Positions 7,544 through 16,585 of a DNA stretch of 33,195 nt are shown here, piece after piece. The translations under genes were made by a program, and so were the position numbers. Every line of letters starts with the position of its first letter. The first letter of the stretch is position 1. Where the stretch lies: assembly GCA_024402565.1 (NCBI GenBank), contig JAKSTM010000021.1, positions 1 through 33,195 on the forward strand. The letters are read 5' to 3'. The notes below the pieces were generated by a model that worked only from the letters and a program-made list of their open reading frames with translations, did not search any database and had not been told where the DNA came from. The stretch is from Treponema sp. (GTDB taxonomy: Bacteria; Spirochaetota; Spirochaetia; Treponematales; Treponemataceae).

Positions 7544-10500
7544 TTATCCAAACAGAGACAGAAGCTCGTCTTTTGAAAGGGAAGAAATATTCCCGTTTTC
7601 TCCGGATAGAATCTGATCTGCAAGATTTTTTTTATTGTTCTGTAATTCTACTATTTTTTCTTCAATCGTGTCTTTCGCAATTAGTTTGAATACAGTAACG
7701 TTTTTTGTTTGACCGATTCTGTGGGCACGATCTGTGGCTTGGTTTTGCGCAGCAAGGTTCCACCAAGGGTCATAATGAATTACGATGTCGGCGCCTGTAA
7801 GGTTTAAACCAGTTCCGCCTGCTTTTAGGGAAATTAAAAAGACTGGAGTATCGTCTTCGTTAAATGTGTTTACCATTTTCAGGCGCGATTCTTTGTCGGT
7901 ACTTCCAGTGATTACAAAGTATTTGATGCCGCGTTCATCCAAATCTTTTTGAAGCAGTTCCAACATGGAAGTAAATTGACTGAAAATCAGCATTTTGTGT
8001 TCACCTTCAATTCCCTGTTCAATCAGATCCAGACAGGCGTTTCGTTTAGCGGAATCACCTGTATAGTTTTCAAAGGTAAGTGAAGGGTCGCAACAAATTT
8101 GCCTGATTTTAGTGAGCTCTGCAAGAATCTGAATTTTATTTTTTGAAAAATCTTTTTCAGAAGTTTTTTCAACAGATTGTATCAACTTGATAGCCTGGGC
8201 GTCATAAAGTTTTTTCTGTTTGTCTTCAAGCTGTGCAAAGTAAATTTCTTCAGTCTTTTCTGGAAGGTCTTTCAGAACATCTTTTTTTAGTCTTCGTAAA
8301 ATAAAAGGAGATACCATTCGGCGAAGCTGTTCTGATTTTTTTTCATCTTTATCTTTTACAATGGAAAGTTCAAAACGCCTTCTAAAGTCGTCATAACTGA
8401 AAAGGAACCCTGGCATCAAAAAATCAAAAATACTCCATAATTCTGAAAGCCTGTTTTCAATTGGAGTACCAGTTAAAGCCAGGCAATGTTCAGCCTGGAT
8501 TATTTTTACACTTTTTGCAGCGTTTGTTCCTTGATTTTTAATAAACTGTCCTTCATCAATTATTTCATAAAAGAAAGTTTTTTCATCATATTCAGATATG
8601 TCGCGTTTAAGTAAATCGTAAGAGGTGATTAATACATCAAAGTTTTTATAATTTGAAATTAGTTTTTTTCGTTCAGAAGCAGTTCCTGTAACAGGGCAGA
8701 CGTTTAACTCCGGGGCGAATTTTATGAATTCTTGACTCCAGTTGAAAACAAGAGATGCTGGACAGATAATAAGGGAGGTACCGAAACCAGATTCGTTCTT
8801 TAATGCAAGAAGTAGAGAAATGGTTTGGAGAGTTTTTCCTAGTCCCATATCGTCGGCAAGGATTCCAGAGAAGTTATATTCTTTTAAAGTCCGGAGCCAT
8901 TTGAAACCATGAACCTGATAATTACGCATTATTTTTTGAAGAACATCAGGAACTTCAAAGTCAGAATCATCTACAGTTTTAAATTCTTTTACCAGCGAAC
9001 GGAAATTTTTGTCGCGTTCAGCATTTAGTTCGCGGCAGCTTTCAAGCATTTTATCCAGATAAAGTGCGCGATACGAAGGAATGTGTATTTTGCCTTTTAG
9101 AAGATCCTTTTCGGAAATGTGAAGTGTTTCCATCATGTGTTCCAGTTCTTCCAGATTTTCGCCTTCCGTCCCAATAAAATCGCCGTTTCGAAGGCGCACG
9201 TATTTTTTCTTTTTTCGCATCCCTTCTAGTATTGTGAGTAGTTCTTCGCGTGTGACTTCATCTGATGTGACTTCCAGATCGAGAAGTCCTGATTCTAATT
9301 TGATACCTAAAGCGGCTTTTACTTTTGGTTTAATTTTTATTTTACGAAAACTTTCTGAAGCATTTACCTGACCAAGGTTCATTAGTTCAAAAATACCTGA
9401 ATTTAAAAGTTCATATATTTTGTCTTCATCTTCTGTTACGAGGCATTTTAACTGGCGGTCTATCTGGAAGTATTTGGAAAGAACATCATGAACTTTATCT
9501 TCTTCTTCGTAGTCTCTTAATTCAGTTTTTGCTTCACCAAAAATCCAGTCACAAAGATCGTATTCTCTTTCCCCGTAAATCACTTTTGCCAAACAAGTGA
9601 TTAAGTCATTTTGCGAATCCAGGAAGAACCGGTATTCAGGTTCAGGAATAACAAGTGGCTTTACATCTTCAAGATCTTCTTCTGTTATTTCAGAAAAAGT
9701 TTTAAGCCATGGAAGAACCTGGTTCATGAAAAAAGAAATCTTTTTACGACCAATATTAAAATTGAACCAAAGCGCCCCTGATGAGATTTTCGTAAAACTT
9801 TTTATTTTTTCAGAAAACTCAGGTGAGAGTCGGTTAAAAGAATCATCGTCGATAAAATATAAATTTCTAGCGCCATGAAAAAGTTCTGGCATAGAACCAC
9901 GGCAGGAAATACATTCTACTTCTCCGCGAGGATTTTTCGTTGTAGTGAGTTCCAGTTGAAGTTTAGAATCTTTGTTTTGAAACATAAGACTTTTGATACT
10001 ATTGCTTGTGTAGTTACTTTTTTTAACTGAAACAAAACTGTTTTCTGAAATTTCGAAAAAATCATCTAATCGGCTTCCGTAGATTTTAATGCCGTTACTG
10101 ATTTTTTCGGCAGTTAATTCTCCAGAAAATGAATACTCTGCTGTCATTTTTTTTGCATTTTCTTCTTCAACAATTTTCTGAACAAGATCTAAATATTTTT
10201 CTGACTTTTCATCAAAACGAACATTGTTAAAATTGATTTTAAAATTTTGAGTCTGCTCGAAAATTTCTTTGTTTTTCCGCGCATTTATAAAATCTTCATA
10301 TTCTTTTAACACGTACATTTTATCTGAGCCAAATTTAAAACTGGCACTTAAATAGCCGCGGCGAATTTCTACGGTTGGTTCAAATTTTAAAAGTACTTTG
10401 TTTGAATCATTAATTTCTTCTGGTTCTGCTTCGTGTTTTTTTGAAATTCCCTTATGGGTTTTAAAAAGGTTACATAATTCTTCGCCTGATTTGTCTGTCG

Positions 10501-11230
10501 CATCGCCTGGATTTGTTTCATATAATTGTTTGCCTAAGGCTAAAAGTGCAGCGGTTGCATGAGCACAGACTTTATTGCTTTTGGCATACCAGCTGTAAAA
10601 TCCATAAGTCCTCATACAATTTGGAACGCTGCATGAAGTACCTTCAATTGATTTTTGATTAAACAGGATTGAAACCTGGTAAGGTTTTCCGTCATTTGTA
10701 ATGAATGATTCAAAAGAAAGATTTTCATTTATGTGTTTAAACTCACTGGCGGAAGTAATTTTATTTTCCTGAATTATTTTTTCTGCATTGTTTACGATAG
10801 ATTCAGTAAATTCCAGATTTTCCGTCATTTTTTCCATATCGAAATAGTGATATGAATCTTCGTCTTTAAGGAAGTTTTTAAAAGGGTGTACTAGGTTTTC
10901 AACTTTTTTGATTTCTGGGGTAATCTGATTTGCTGTTACTAAAGTAGTGGTAGGTTCTATCTGATTTTCAAAAAAACCTTCATTTTCAAGGGCATAACAA
11001 ACTGCGGCTTCATGTTTACAATTTAATGTGTATGGACAATTACAACTGTAGCGGAAAAGACCATTTTGTGTTTTTCGAACAGTAACATAGTACTCTTCGT
11101 TTCCAGAAACGTAAGCGGAAGCTTTGTCCTCCTCTTCAATGTTCAGTTTTTGAACATTATTATTCTGAAAGTATTCTTTTCCCCGTTGTAAGATTACTTT
11201 TGAAAAATCAGATTGCCAGAAATATGCCAT
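7544..11230 (-). CDS. SNF2-family helicase with SWIM zinc finger
   Basis: A 1228-residue Swi2/Snf2 ATPase of the bacterial RapA-like group. Residues 63-73 form a SWIM zinc finger (CNCPYTLNCKH), with a second, degenerate cysteine cluster near 200. The middle 500 residues hold the poorly conserved region that normally precedes bacterial SNF2 motors. The motor starts near 775: DDMGLGKT (Walker A), IDEGQFIKN (motif II, with Gly where Ala is usual), LTGTPIENRLSELW (motif III), then the second RecA domain with LISLKAGGTGLNLTGAD (motif V) and DRAHRIGQ (motif VI). It should translocate on DNA to remodel protein-DNA or polymerase complexes. No defence genes surround it. The ATG has no ribosome-binding site but TAAAAT ends 6 bases upstream. 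It heads the minus-strand cluster down to 3442. Confidence 0.93.
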   Translation of the reverse strand: MAYFWQSDFSKVILQRGKEYFQNNNVQKLNIEEEDKASAYVSGNEEYYVTVRKTQNGLFRYSCNCPYTLNCKHEAAVCYALENEGFFENQIEPTTTLVTANQITPEIKKVENLVHPFKNFLKDEDSYHYFDMEKMTENLEFTESIVNNAEKIIQENKITSASEFKHINENLSFESFITNDGKPYQVSILFNQKSIEGTSCSVPNCMRTYGFYSWYAKSNKVCAHATAALLALGKQLYETNPGDATDKSGEELCNLFKTHKGISKKHEAEPEEINDSNKVLLKFEPTVEIRRGYLSASFKFGSDKMYVLKEYEDFINARKNKEIFEQTQNFKINFNNVRFDEKSEKYLDLVQKIVEEENAKKMTAEYSFSGELTAEKISNGIKIYGSRLDDFFEISENSFVSVKKSNYTSNSIKSLMFQNKDSKLQLELTTTKNPRGEVECISCRGSMPELFHGARNLYFIDDDSFNRLSPEFSEKIKSFTKISSGALWFNFNIGRKKISFFMNQVLPWLKTFSEITEEDLEDVKPLVIPEPEYRFFLDSQNDLITCLAKVIYGEREYDLCDWIFGEAKTELRDYEEEDKVHDVLSKYFQIDRQLKCLVTEDEDKIYELLNSGIFELMNLGQVNASESFRKIKIKPKVKAALGIKLESGLLDLEVTSDEVTREELLTILEGMRKKKKYVRLRNGDFIGTEGENLEELEHMMETLHISEKDLLKGKIHIPSYRALYLDKMLESCRELNAERDKNFRSLVKEFKTVDDSDFEVPDVLQKIMRNYQVHGFKWLRTLKEYNFSGILADDMGLGKTLQTISLLLALKNESGFGTSLIICPASLVFNWSQEFIKFAPELNVCPVTGTASERKKLISNYKNFDVLITSYDLLKRDISEYDEKTFFYEIIDEGQFIKNQGTNAAKSVKIIQAEHCLALTGTPIENRLSELWSIFDFLMPGFLFSYDDFRRRFELSIVKDKDEKKSEQLRRMVSPFILRRLKKDVLKDLPEKTEEIYFAQLEDKQKKLYDAQAIKLIQSVEKTSEKDFSKNKIQILAELTKIRQICCDPSLTFENYTGDSAKRNACLDLIEQGIEGEHKMLIFSQFTSMLELLQKDLDERGIKYFVITGSTDKESRLKMVNTFNEDDTPVFLISLKAGGTGLNLTGADIVIHYDPWWNLAAQNQATDRAHRIGQTKNVTVFKLIAKDTIEEKIVELQNNKKNLADQILSGENGNISSLSKDELLSLFG

Positions 11231-11236
11231 ATGAAT

Positions 11237-11242
11237 ATTTTA
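11237..11242 (-). promoter_or_regulatory. -10 element of the SNF2 gene
   Basis: On the minus strand TAAAAT is followed after 6 bases by the ATG at 11230. No good -35 is visible. It predicts a leader of about zero bases. Confidence 0.4.
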
Positions 11243-11256
11243 CTAAAAATAAGCGT

Positions 11257-11282
11257 TAAATACCTGAAAATTTGGCCGATAA
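11257..11282 (+). promoter_or_regulatory. Sigma-28-type promoter of the GerMN gene
   Basis: TAAA at 11257-11260, a 14-base spacer and GCCGATAA at 11275-11282 fit the flagellar sigma-28 (FliA/SigD) consensus TAAA-N15-GCCGATAA to within one base of spacing. The ATG follows after 7 bases, so the transcript would start at or next to the start codon. Confidence 0.5.
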
Positions 11283-11289
11283 TTTTGTT

Positions 11290-12144
11290 ATGGTTAATAA
11301 AAAAAGAAAGAGAACAGGCATCGGTTTCGCTGTCTGGCTCATGTTTGCAATCGTAATAGTAATCATTTTCCTGGTAAAATGGGAAACAATTCATAATAAT
11401 TTAATTAAGGCAGGTCTTCTTCAGGGGACTATTATAGAAAAGGAAGAAAAACAACCTGAAGAAAAGCCTCAGAAACAGCAGAAAGCGGAACCAGCAAAGA
11501 AAAAATCGTCAGTTACTCTGAAAGTTCAGGAAGAAGAAAAACCAGTTGAAAAAAAGGAAATTCCTTCATTAAAAACAGAAGAAACTTCTAAACCTAAAGA
11601 GGAAGAAAAACCTGTTGAAAAAGAAGTAAAACCTGTTGAAACGACAGAAGAAAAAGAAGTGGTGAAGCCTGTTGAAAAAAAGGTTGAAAAACCAATTGAA
11701 CCACCTAAACCGGCTCCTGCTGCGACAACAACTGTAAAACTTTGTTTTGTAATGATAGATGCAAACGGTTCTGTAAATTACAAAACAGTAACTCGTACAG
11801 TAGGAAAAGACTCTCCATTAACAAATGCAATTAATCAGCTTCTGGAAGGTCCTTCATTCCAGGTTGCCGCCGAAAAGAATTGTACGACATTAATTCCACG
11901 AGGAACAAAACTTTTAGGTGCTAGTGTAAAAGACGGAGTGGCTACTTTGAATTTCAATGATGCATTTGAATTCAACTCTGAAGGAATTGAAGGTTACCTT
12001 GGACAGCTTAAACAGATAATCAATACAGCAACAGAATTTTCTAGTGTAAAATCTGTTCAGTTCTTGATAAATGGTCAGAAAAAAGAATACCTTGGAAGCG
12101 ATGGCGTATGGATTGGCACACCGCTTGGAAGAGGAAGTTTATAA
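11290..12144 (+). CDS. Membrane-anchored GerMN-domain protein
   Basis: A 284-residue protein with one N-terminal membrane segment (about residues 10-28, preceded by the basic KKRKR), a long linker rich in Glu, Lys and Pro with repeats of EEKPVEK, and a C-terminal GerMN domain (about 150-284). Typical GerMN landmarks are NAINQLLEGPS, LIPRGTKLLGASVKDGVATL and INTATEF. GerMN domains occur in sporulation GerM and in envelope proteins of non-sporulating bacteria; spirochetes do not sporulate, so an envelope role is likely, the linker perhaps spanning periplasm to peptidoglycan. The ATG at 11290 is chosen over an upstream in-frame TTG (11272), which overlaps the GCCGATAA promoter box. The gene ends one base from the convergent next gene. 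Confidence 0.82.
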   Translation: MVNKKRKRTGIGFAVWLMFAIVIVIIFLVKWETIHNNLIKAGLLQGTIIEKEEKQPEEKPQKQQKAEPAKKKSSVTLKVQEEEKPVEKKEIPSLKTEETSKPKEEEKPVEKEVKPVETTEEKEVVKPVEKKVEKPIEPPKPAPAATTTVKLCFVMIDANGSVNYKTVTRTVGKDSPLTNAINQLLEGPSFQVAAEKNCTTLIPRGTKLLGASVKDGVATLNFNDAFEFNSEGIEGYLGQLKQIINTATEFSSVKSVQFLINGQKKEYLGSDGVWIGTPLGRGSL

Positions 12145-12145
12145 T

Positions 12146-13237
12146 TTATCTGCTGTTTTTCAAAACGATTTCATCAAAATATTTTTTGTTGGCAATGTAG
12201 TCTTTCTGGAATGCTGTGAGAAGCATGAGATTGAAAGAACCATTGCCATTTTTTCTAAGAACTTTAAAATTCTTTACTACATTGTCAGTTTTATGCTGAT
12301 AAATATTTGATGTGATTGTATAACCGTCTTTTTCTGTTTTAATGAGAATTCCAGGAACTTCAACATAAGAATCCTGGGAACTCATGATAAGGCGGCGAAG
12401 AACAAAATAGTCGTAGCGGTCACCCATAGATTCATAAGATGGAATTTCATTTGCAGAAATTAAAGCGGAATCTCCAAGAAGCCAGAGATTTTCCATTGTC
12501 TGAGACCAGTTTTCATCTAAACGAATTTTATTATTAGAAAAAGTGTACTCAGTAGAATTTGCTTTACGATTAATTGCAGCGCCTTTTTCTTTTTTAATCA
12601 GTTTCGAAGTTATCCCTTTAAAGTCATCAAAAGAAGAGTCTAAAGAAGATGCCAGTGTTCCAAAAGTCACTATAGAAAAAATATCATTTCCTTCTGCATC
12701 AATAATTCTTTTCAGATTGAAAAGAGGTACCATTACATCGTAAATCAGAGAAACACGGCCACCGAATTGAGCAAAATCCTGATTAAGTGAAAGTCCGTTC
12801 TCCCAGAAACTTTTTGAAGTTTTGTAATCTTCGTTTTCTGGTGATACAGGATCTGCTTTGCATCGTCTGCTATTCAATTCGTAAAAAATGTCGTGCATGT
12901 AATTGATGATATCAACATCTTCCGAATTTGGAGTAATTGCTGAAATAATTTTTTCGCCTGTAAGTTCCAGAAAATTTTTGTCAGGGTTTACTGTAAAGAG
13001 AATGGAAATATTTTTTTCAGGAAGAAAGTTCTTTTTGTCGATTGGTGCATAATATCGAACCTGATAAGTTTCGTTGTCATAAGTAAGAAACCCAAGATAG
13101 CTTTCACGTTCAAAAGAATCGTCACGGTAAAAGACGTAATCTCCTGAATTGTCTGAAAGATAAGGTGTAAAACCTGGCAGGGCGAAAAGTGGTAAAAAAA
13201 TAAAAGTTGAAATGATAAAGGAAAGAAGTTTTTTCAT
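12146..13237 (-). CDS. Secreted protein of unknown function
   Basis: A 363-residue protein with a clear signal peptide (MKKLLSF then a hydrophobic run to FALPGF, cleavage likely after Ala19). The mature part is mixed alpha/beta, rich in Tyr, Phe and Asp, with no motif I recognise. It has no further membrane segment and no lipobox, so it should be periplasmic or secreted. The start is well supported by CAGGAGT 6 bases before the ATG. It lies downstream of proS on the same strand, but a 105-base GC-rich palindrome lies between, so co-transcription is doubtful. Probably a lineage-restricted treponemal protein. Confidence 0.8.
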   Translation of the reverse strand: MKKLLSFIISTFIFLPLFALPGFTPYLSDNSGDYVFYRDDSFERESYLGFLTYDNETYQVRYYAPIDKKNFLPEKNISILFTVNPDKNFLELTGEKIISAITPNSEDVDIINYMHDIFYELNSRRCKADPVSPENEDYKTSKSFWENGLSLNQDFAQFGGRVSLIYDVMVPLFNLKRIIDAEGNDIFSIVTFGTLASSLDSSFDDFKGITSKLIKKEKGAAINRKANSTEYTFSNNKIRLDENWSQTMENLWLLGDSALISANEIPSYESMGDRYDYFVLRRLIMSSQDSYVEVPGILIKTEKDGYTITSNIYQHKTDNVVKNFKVLRKNGNGSFNLMLLTAFQKDYIANKKYFDEIVLKNSR

Positions 13238-13287
13238 CTGATACTCCTGAAAAAATGTAAAATCAGGATTAGAAAAGAAAAGTGAAA

Positions 13288-13392
13288 TTGATTATGGCGG
13301 ACGCGGGTCCCAGCGACGGTGAAAATGGGGGACCACCCTCCCTTTGGGTTCCTCCCCCATTTTCCCCTGCGTCCCACGTCCGCCATAATCAG
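13288..13392. repeat. Long GC-rich interrupted palindrome
   Basis: Outer arms TGATTATGGCGGACG (13289-13303) and 13377-13391 pair over 15 bp; GGG/CCC pairs at 13305-13307/13373-13375; and an inner perfect 12-bp arm GAAAATGGGGGA (13321-13332) pairs with 13353-13364. The loop region holds CCCTCCCTTTGGG. The element is far richer in GC than its surroundings and ends right at the proS stop codon (13395-13393). It looks like a mobile or repetitive extragenic palindrome; it could also terminate proS, although the T-run is missing. Confidence 0.7.
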
Positions 13393-15201
13393 TTAGTTAT
13401 TCAGTTTATCTAATTCTGATTTTACAATTTCTGCAATTTTTGCTGCAGCTTCTGTTAATGGAACAAGTTCAGCTTCTGCTTTGTTACGAAGTTTAATTTC
13501 AACGTTAGGAAGGTTCTTGTCTCCAACAACAACGCGAACTGGGAAACCGATAAGGTCAGCATCGTTGAACTTAACGCCAGGGCGTTCGTTGCGGTCGTCA
13601 AGGAGAACTTCAACGCCAAGTTTTTCCAGTTCTTCGTAAAGCTGGTCAGCAGCTTCCTTCATCTTGTCTTTGTATGCGATAGGCACAACGGCAACCTGGT
13701 AAGGAGCTGTAGACATTGGGAACATGATTCCTTTGTCGTCATGGTAAGTTTCGATGATTGAAGCCAGTGTACGGTCAACACCGATTCCGTAACATCCCAT
13801 AAGTGGAACAACTGGTTTTCCGCTCTGATCGAGATATGTTACGTTCATGGCTTTTGTATATTTGTCACCAAGCTTGAAGATGTGTCCAAGTTCGTTTCCT
13901 TTTTTGCTGTAGAAAGGTTTTCCACAGTCAGGACAGGCGTCTCCGATCATTGCAGTGCGAACATCACCAATCATAAATGGAGTGTAGTCGCGGCTTGGTT
14001 CAACGTGTTTAATGTGGAATCCTTCTTTTCCGGCACCTGCAAAAGCGTCGTGCATATCAACAACAGAAAGGTCCTGGATGATAGGACAGTTCAGAGTCAT
14101 TGGTCCAACGAATCCGTGTGGAGCGTTTGCCATCTGTACGATTTCGTCACCTTCGGCAAGGCAAAGGTCAGAACATTTCAGGAGCCCTGCAAGTTTTGCT
14201 TCGTTAACTTCCAGGTCGCCGCGGATAAGAACACAAACGTATGAAAGCGGATAATATGTGAAGTTACCTTCTGTAACCTGTTTGAAGTTCTTGCCGCCGT
14301 TGGCATTTGAAAGATCCAGACCACAGTTGATTACGCGGTAGATCAGAGCTTTGATAAAGCGTTTTGAAGTTGTGCCGAAGAATTTTTCCATGTCTTCAAT
14401 GCTGAATATATTTGGAGTTTCAACTTCTTCTACTGGAAGGTCAGTTTTTGTCTGAGGTTTTCCTGAATCGTCAGTTGGAACGTCTGGACGGCAGGCAGCT
14501 TTTTCTACGTTTGCGGCGTAACCACATTCGCAGAGCATAAGTGTATCGTCACCAACAGGAGATTCAATCATGAATTCTTCAGAACCTGAACCACCCATGT
14601 TTCCTGTGTCGGCTTTTACTGAAATTGTTTTAAGACCAAGACGTTTGAAAATCTTGCGGTAAGCTTCTGCAACTGTGTTGTAAGAGTTATCCAGAGATTC
14701 TTTGTCTGCGTCAAAAGAGTAAGCGTCCATCATTGTGAATTCGCGTCCGCGCATAACGCCGTAGCGTGGGCGGATTTCATCACGGTATTTTGTATTGATC
14801 TGGTAAGGGATCAGTGGAAGCTGTTTGTATGAATCAAGTCCGTCGCGGATAAGAGCTGTAAAAGCTTCTTCGGCTGTTGGAGAAACAATCATGTCCTGAC
14901 CGCCGCGTGTTGTAGCTTTGAGCATTTCAGGTCCCATTGTTTCCCAGCGTCCAGATTCCTTCCAGAGTTCTCCCGGCTGGATTACTGTAGGTTTCATTTC
15001 CAGAAGACCGGCTCTGTCCAGTTCTTCGCGGATAATATTCTGAACTTTCATGAATGAACGGTAGCCAAGTGGCATGTACGAATAAAGACCGTTTCCAAGT
15101 TTGCGGATAAGACCGCTTCTCATCATCAGCTGATGGCTTGCAATAACTGCGTCGTTTGGAGCGTCGCGCAGTGTTGAAATAATAGTTTTAGATGCTTTCA
15201 T
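13393..15201 (-). CDS. proS: Prolyl-tRNA synthetase, bacterial type
   Basis: Charges tRNA-Pro in the cytoplasm. It is a class II synthetase of 602 residues with the bacterial layout: motif 1 region (LGNGLYSYMPLGYRSF), motif 2 (RDEIRPRYGVMRGREFTMMDAYSFD), an inserted YbaK-like editing domain (about 225-385) and motif 3 (GCYGIGVDRTLASIIE), then the anticodon-binding domain (PYQVAVVPIAYKD, VLLDDRNERPGVKFNDADLIG). I place the start at the second in-frame ATG (MKASKTIISTLRDAP), which lines up with ProRS N-termini. The first ATG, at 15210, directly abuts a perfect TATAAT on the minus strand and could hardly be inside the transcript. No ribosome-binding site is present, which fits a leaderless message. 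Confidence 0.95.
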   Translation of the reverse strand: MKASKTIISTLRDAPNDAVIASHQLMMRSGLIRKLGNGLYSYMPLGYRSFMKVQNIIREELDRAGLLEMKPTVIQPGELWKESGRWETMGPEMLKATTRGGQDMIVSPTAEEAFTALIRDGLDSYKQLPLIPYQINTKYRDEIRPRYGVMRGREFTMMDAYSFDADKESLDNSYNTVAEAYRKIFKRLGLKTISVKADTGNMGGSGSEEFMIESPVGDDTLMLCECGYAANVEKAACRPDVPTDDSGKPQTKTDLPVEEVETPNIFSIEDMEKFFGTTSKRFIKALIYRVINCGLDLSNANGGKNFKQVTEGNFTYYPLSYVCVLIRGDLEVNEAKLAGLLKCSDLCLAEGDEIVQMANAPHGFVGPMTLNCPIIQDLSVVDMHDAFAGAGKEGFHIKHVEPSRDYTPFMIGDVRTAMIGDACPDCGKPFYSKKGNELGHIFKLGDKYTKAMNVTYLDQSGKPVVPLMGCYGIGVDRTLASIIETYHDDKGIMFPMSTAPYQVAVVPIAYKDKMKEAADQLYEELEKLGVEVLLDDRNERPGVKFNDADLIGFPVRVVVGDKNLPNVEIKLRNKAEAELVPLTEAAAKIAEIVKSELDKLNN

Positions 15202-15210
15202 AGTTTGCAT

Positions 15211-15216
15211 ATTATA
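15211..15216 (-). promoter_or_regulatory. -10 element of proS
   Basis: A perfect TATAAT on the minus strand is followed after 9 bases by the ATG at 15201. It decides the start and predicts a near-leaderless transcript. No good -35 is seen. Confidence 0.5.
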
Positions 15217-15253
15217 GTAAAAATTTGATTTTTATGGAATTATTCAATTTTTC

Positions 15254-15261
15254 GCCGATAA
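15254..15261 (+). promoter_or_regulatory. GCCGATAA box, sigma-28-like, before 15271
   Basis: The octamer GCCGATAA is identical to the one before the GerMN gene, and the ATG follows after 9 bases without a ribosome-binding site. The -35 half (TAAA) is not present at the right distance, so this is weaker. Confidence 0.35.
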
Positions 15262-15270
15262 TTAATCCAA

Positions 15271-16032
15271 ATGGCTTATTTTTTTAGGGGTCTGTCCCTT
15301 CTGAACAAAAAACTTTCCTCAACTAAAGCATGTCTTCACTCTGCAGTTTTATTATGCATTTTCAAACGTTTACTGCTGGTGTGTGTATTGTGCATTCTGA
15401 ATGTTTCATTTTGTTTTGCTTCGGATATTCGATTTCATTTATGGGCTCAACGTGATGCATATCCAGAATCAGCAGAAGCTCAAGATTTGAACTCCGGGGC
15501 TTTTGATTATCCTATAAAAATGATGAAGGAAACAGCGCCGTTTCTGGTAAATGGCATGGTTTACGGGTGGAATTTTGTATATACCCCAAGTGATAAAGCA
15601 AGAGGAGTTCAGGAATTTTTCGAATTAACAGAAATTCAGCCACAAGAAAAAATATTGAAAAATATTATTTATGAGTATCCATGGATTTCAGAAGAAAATA
15701 ATCGCCTAAATTGCTGGGTTCGTTTTGTAAGAGATGAATTTCAGGAAAACAGCTTCAAATTATGGTCGTCAATTCAGAATCCTGTAATAAACGGTCGTGG
15801 CTATGGCGATTTAACCAAAGGATTTGAAGGAATAAAAGACGCTGTAACAGATGCTGTAAAAGATGCAGTGCGTCAACATTACCGTAATGAAATTAAAAAT
15901 AAGCCAAAAGAAATTACGGGTTCTGTAATAATCAGAAAAAACCCAACCTTGGGTATTGTGTCAGGTAAATATGTTATAAATCTTGATTTTTTCCTAGAAT
16001 CGGGTAGAATAATAACATACTCTGTGTTTTAG
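15271..16032 (+). CDS. Exported protein of unknown function
   Basis: A 253-residue protein. The N-terminus is unusually long: about 30 residues precede the hydrophobic core RLLLVCVLCILNVSFCFA, with predicted cleavage near residue 50 (FCFASD). The mature part has aromatic-rich beta stretches (VYGWNFVYTPSD, LNCWVRFVRDEFQ) and an amphipathic helix near 183-206 (GFEGIKDAVTDAVKDAV). I recognise no family. It is followed after 26 bases by another small exported protein, and the two probably form an operon. No ribosome-binding site precedes the ATG; a GCCGATAA box lies 9 bases upstream. There is no other ATG between here and the signal core, so the long N-terminus is either real or the true start is non-ATG. 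Confidence 0.72.
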   Translation: MAYFFRGLSLLNKKLSSTKACLHSAVLLCIFKRLLLVCVLCILNVSFCFASDIRFHLWAQRDAYPESAEAQDLNSGAFDYPIKMMKETAPFLVNGMVYGWNFVYTPSDKARGVQEFFELTEIQPQEKILKNIIYEYPWISEENNRLNCWVRFVRDEFQENSFKLWSSIQNPVINGRGYGDLTKGFEGIKDAVTDAVKDAVRQHYRNEIKNKPKEITGSVIIRKNPTLGIVSGKYVINLDFFLESGRIITYSVF

Positions 16033-16058
16033 AGATAATAGACTTATTGGAGGTCTAG

Positions 16059-16553
16059 ATGAAAAAGTTATTGGCCGTATTGGCATGTCTTACAGTAGTT
16101 GCAGGCGTTTTTGCACAGTCTGACAGCGAAGCTTATAAAGATCCACAGACAGAATTGGAAAAGGCTCAGAAACTGGAAAATGAAAAGCTGGTAACACAGA
16201 CAATTAATGTTCCGGAAGGGTTTGTTGAATTCAAAGACAAAGCATATATGTCTGAAGATAAAGTAAAAGCTGGTGGAAACATTTATATTGAATATTCTCC
16301 ACTTTATAATGAAGTTCGTATTTATTATACATGTCTTATGACACAGTATGAACGCGGACAGGCAATGAACGATGTTCTTGCTGTTCTTCAGGATTTCACA
16401 GTACTGAACAAGTATATTAACTCGGAAGGTAAAGAGTTCACAAAAGAACGCTATTATCATTACAGTTACCTGGTTCCAGATAAGGAAAAATACTTCCGCG
16501 ACGGACGTTTTAAGAAAGCACAGTATATTTCATACGTTAAATTTTCAAAGTAA
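16059..16553 (+). CDS. Small secreted protein of unknown function
   Basis: A 164-residue protein with a standard signal peptide (MKKLLAVLACLTVVAGVFAQS, cleavage after Ala19). The mature part starts with a charged helix (TELEKAQKLENEKL) and continues as beta-rich sequence with many Tyr residues (IYIEYSPLYNEVRIYYTC, ERYYHYSYLVPDKEKYF). It has no lipobox and no family I know. The start has a strong GGAGG site 8 bases upstream. It is the second gene of a pair with 15271-16032 and is followed by a terminator at 16586. Confidence 0.8.
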   Translation: MKKLLAVLACLTVVAGVFAQSDSEAYKDPQTELEKAQKLENEKLVTQTINVPEGFVEFKDKAYMSEDKVKAGGNIYIEYSPLYNEVRIYYTCLMTQYERGQAMNDVLAVLQDFTVLNKYINSEGKEFTKERYYHYSYLVPDKEKYFRDGRFKKAQYISYVKFSK

Positions 16554-16585
16554 TTTGTAATTTTTCCTGAAATTTTGTAAAATAC

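Noticed and set aside
7544..11230. SNF2 helicase plus methyltransferase as part of a DISARM-like or other defence system
   Set aside because: The methyltransferase has an RNA-enzyme lead-in, no nuclease, DUF1998 or phospholipase D partner is present, and the other neighbours are esterases.
13288..13392. Integron attC site
   Set aside because: Treponemes can carry integrons, but the core sites RYYYAAC and GTTRRRY are missing at the ends and no integrase or cassette array is nearby.
13882..14254. Long plus-strand reading frames opposite proS and similar frames opposite glmS, the SNF2 gene and the Ig gene
   Set aside because: They are antisense to well-identified genes, have no ribosome-binding sites or family resemblance, and follow from codon bias of the true gene.
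15202..15210. Upstream ATG of proS
   Set aside because: It directly abuts a perfect TATAAT and adds three residues not expected in ProRS; it would be upstream of the transcription start.
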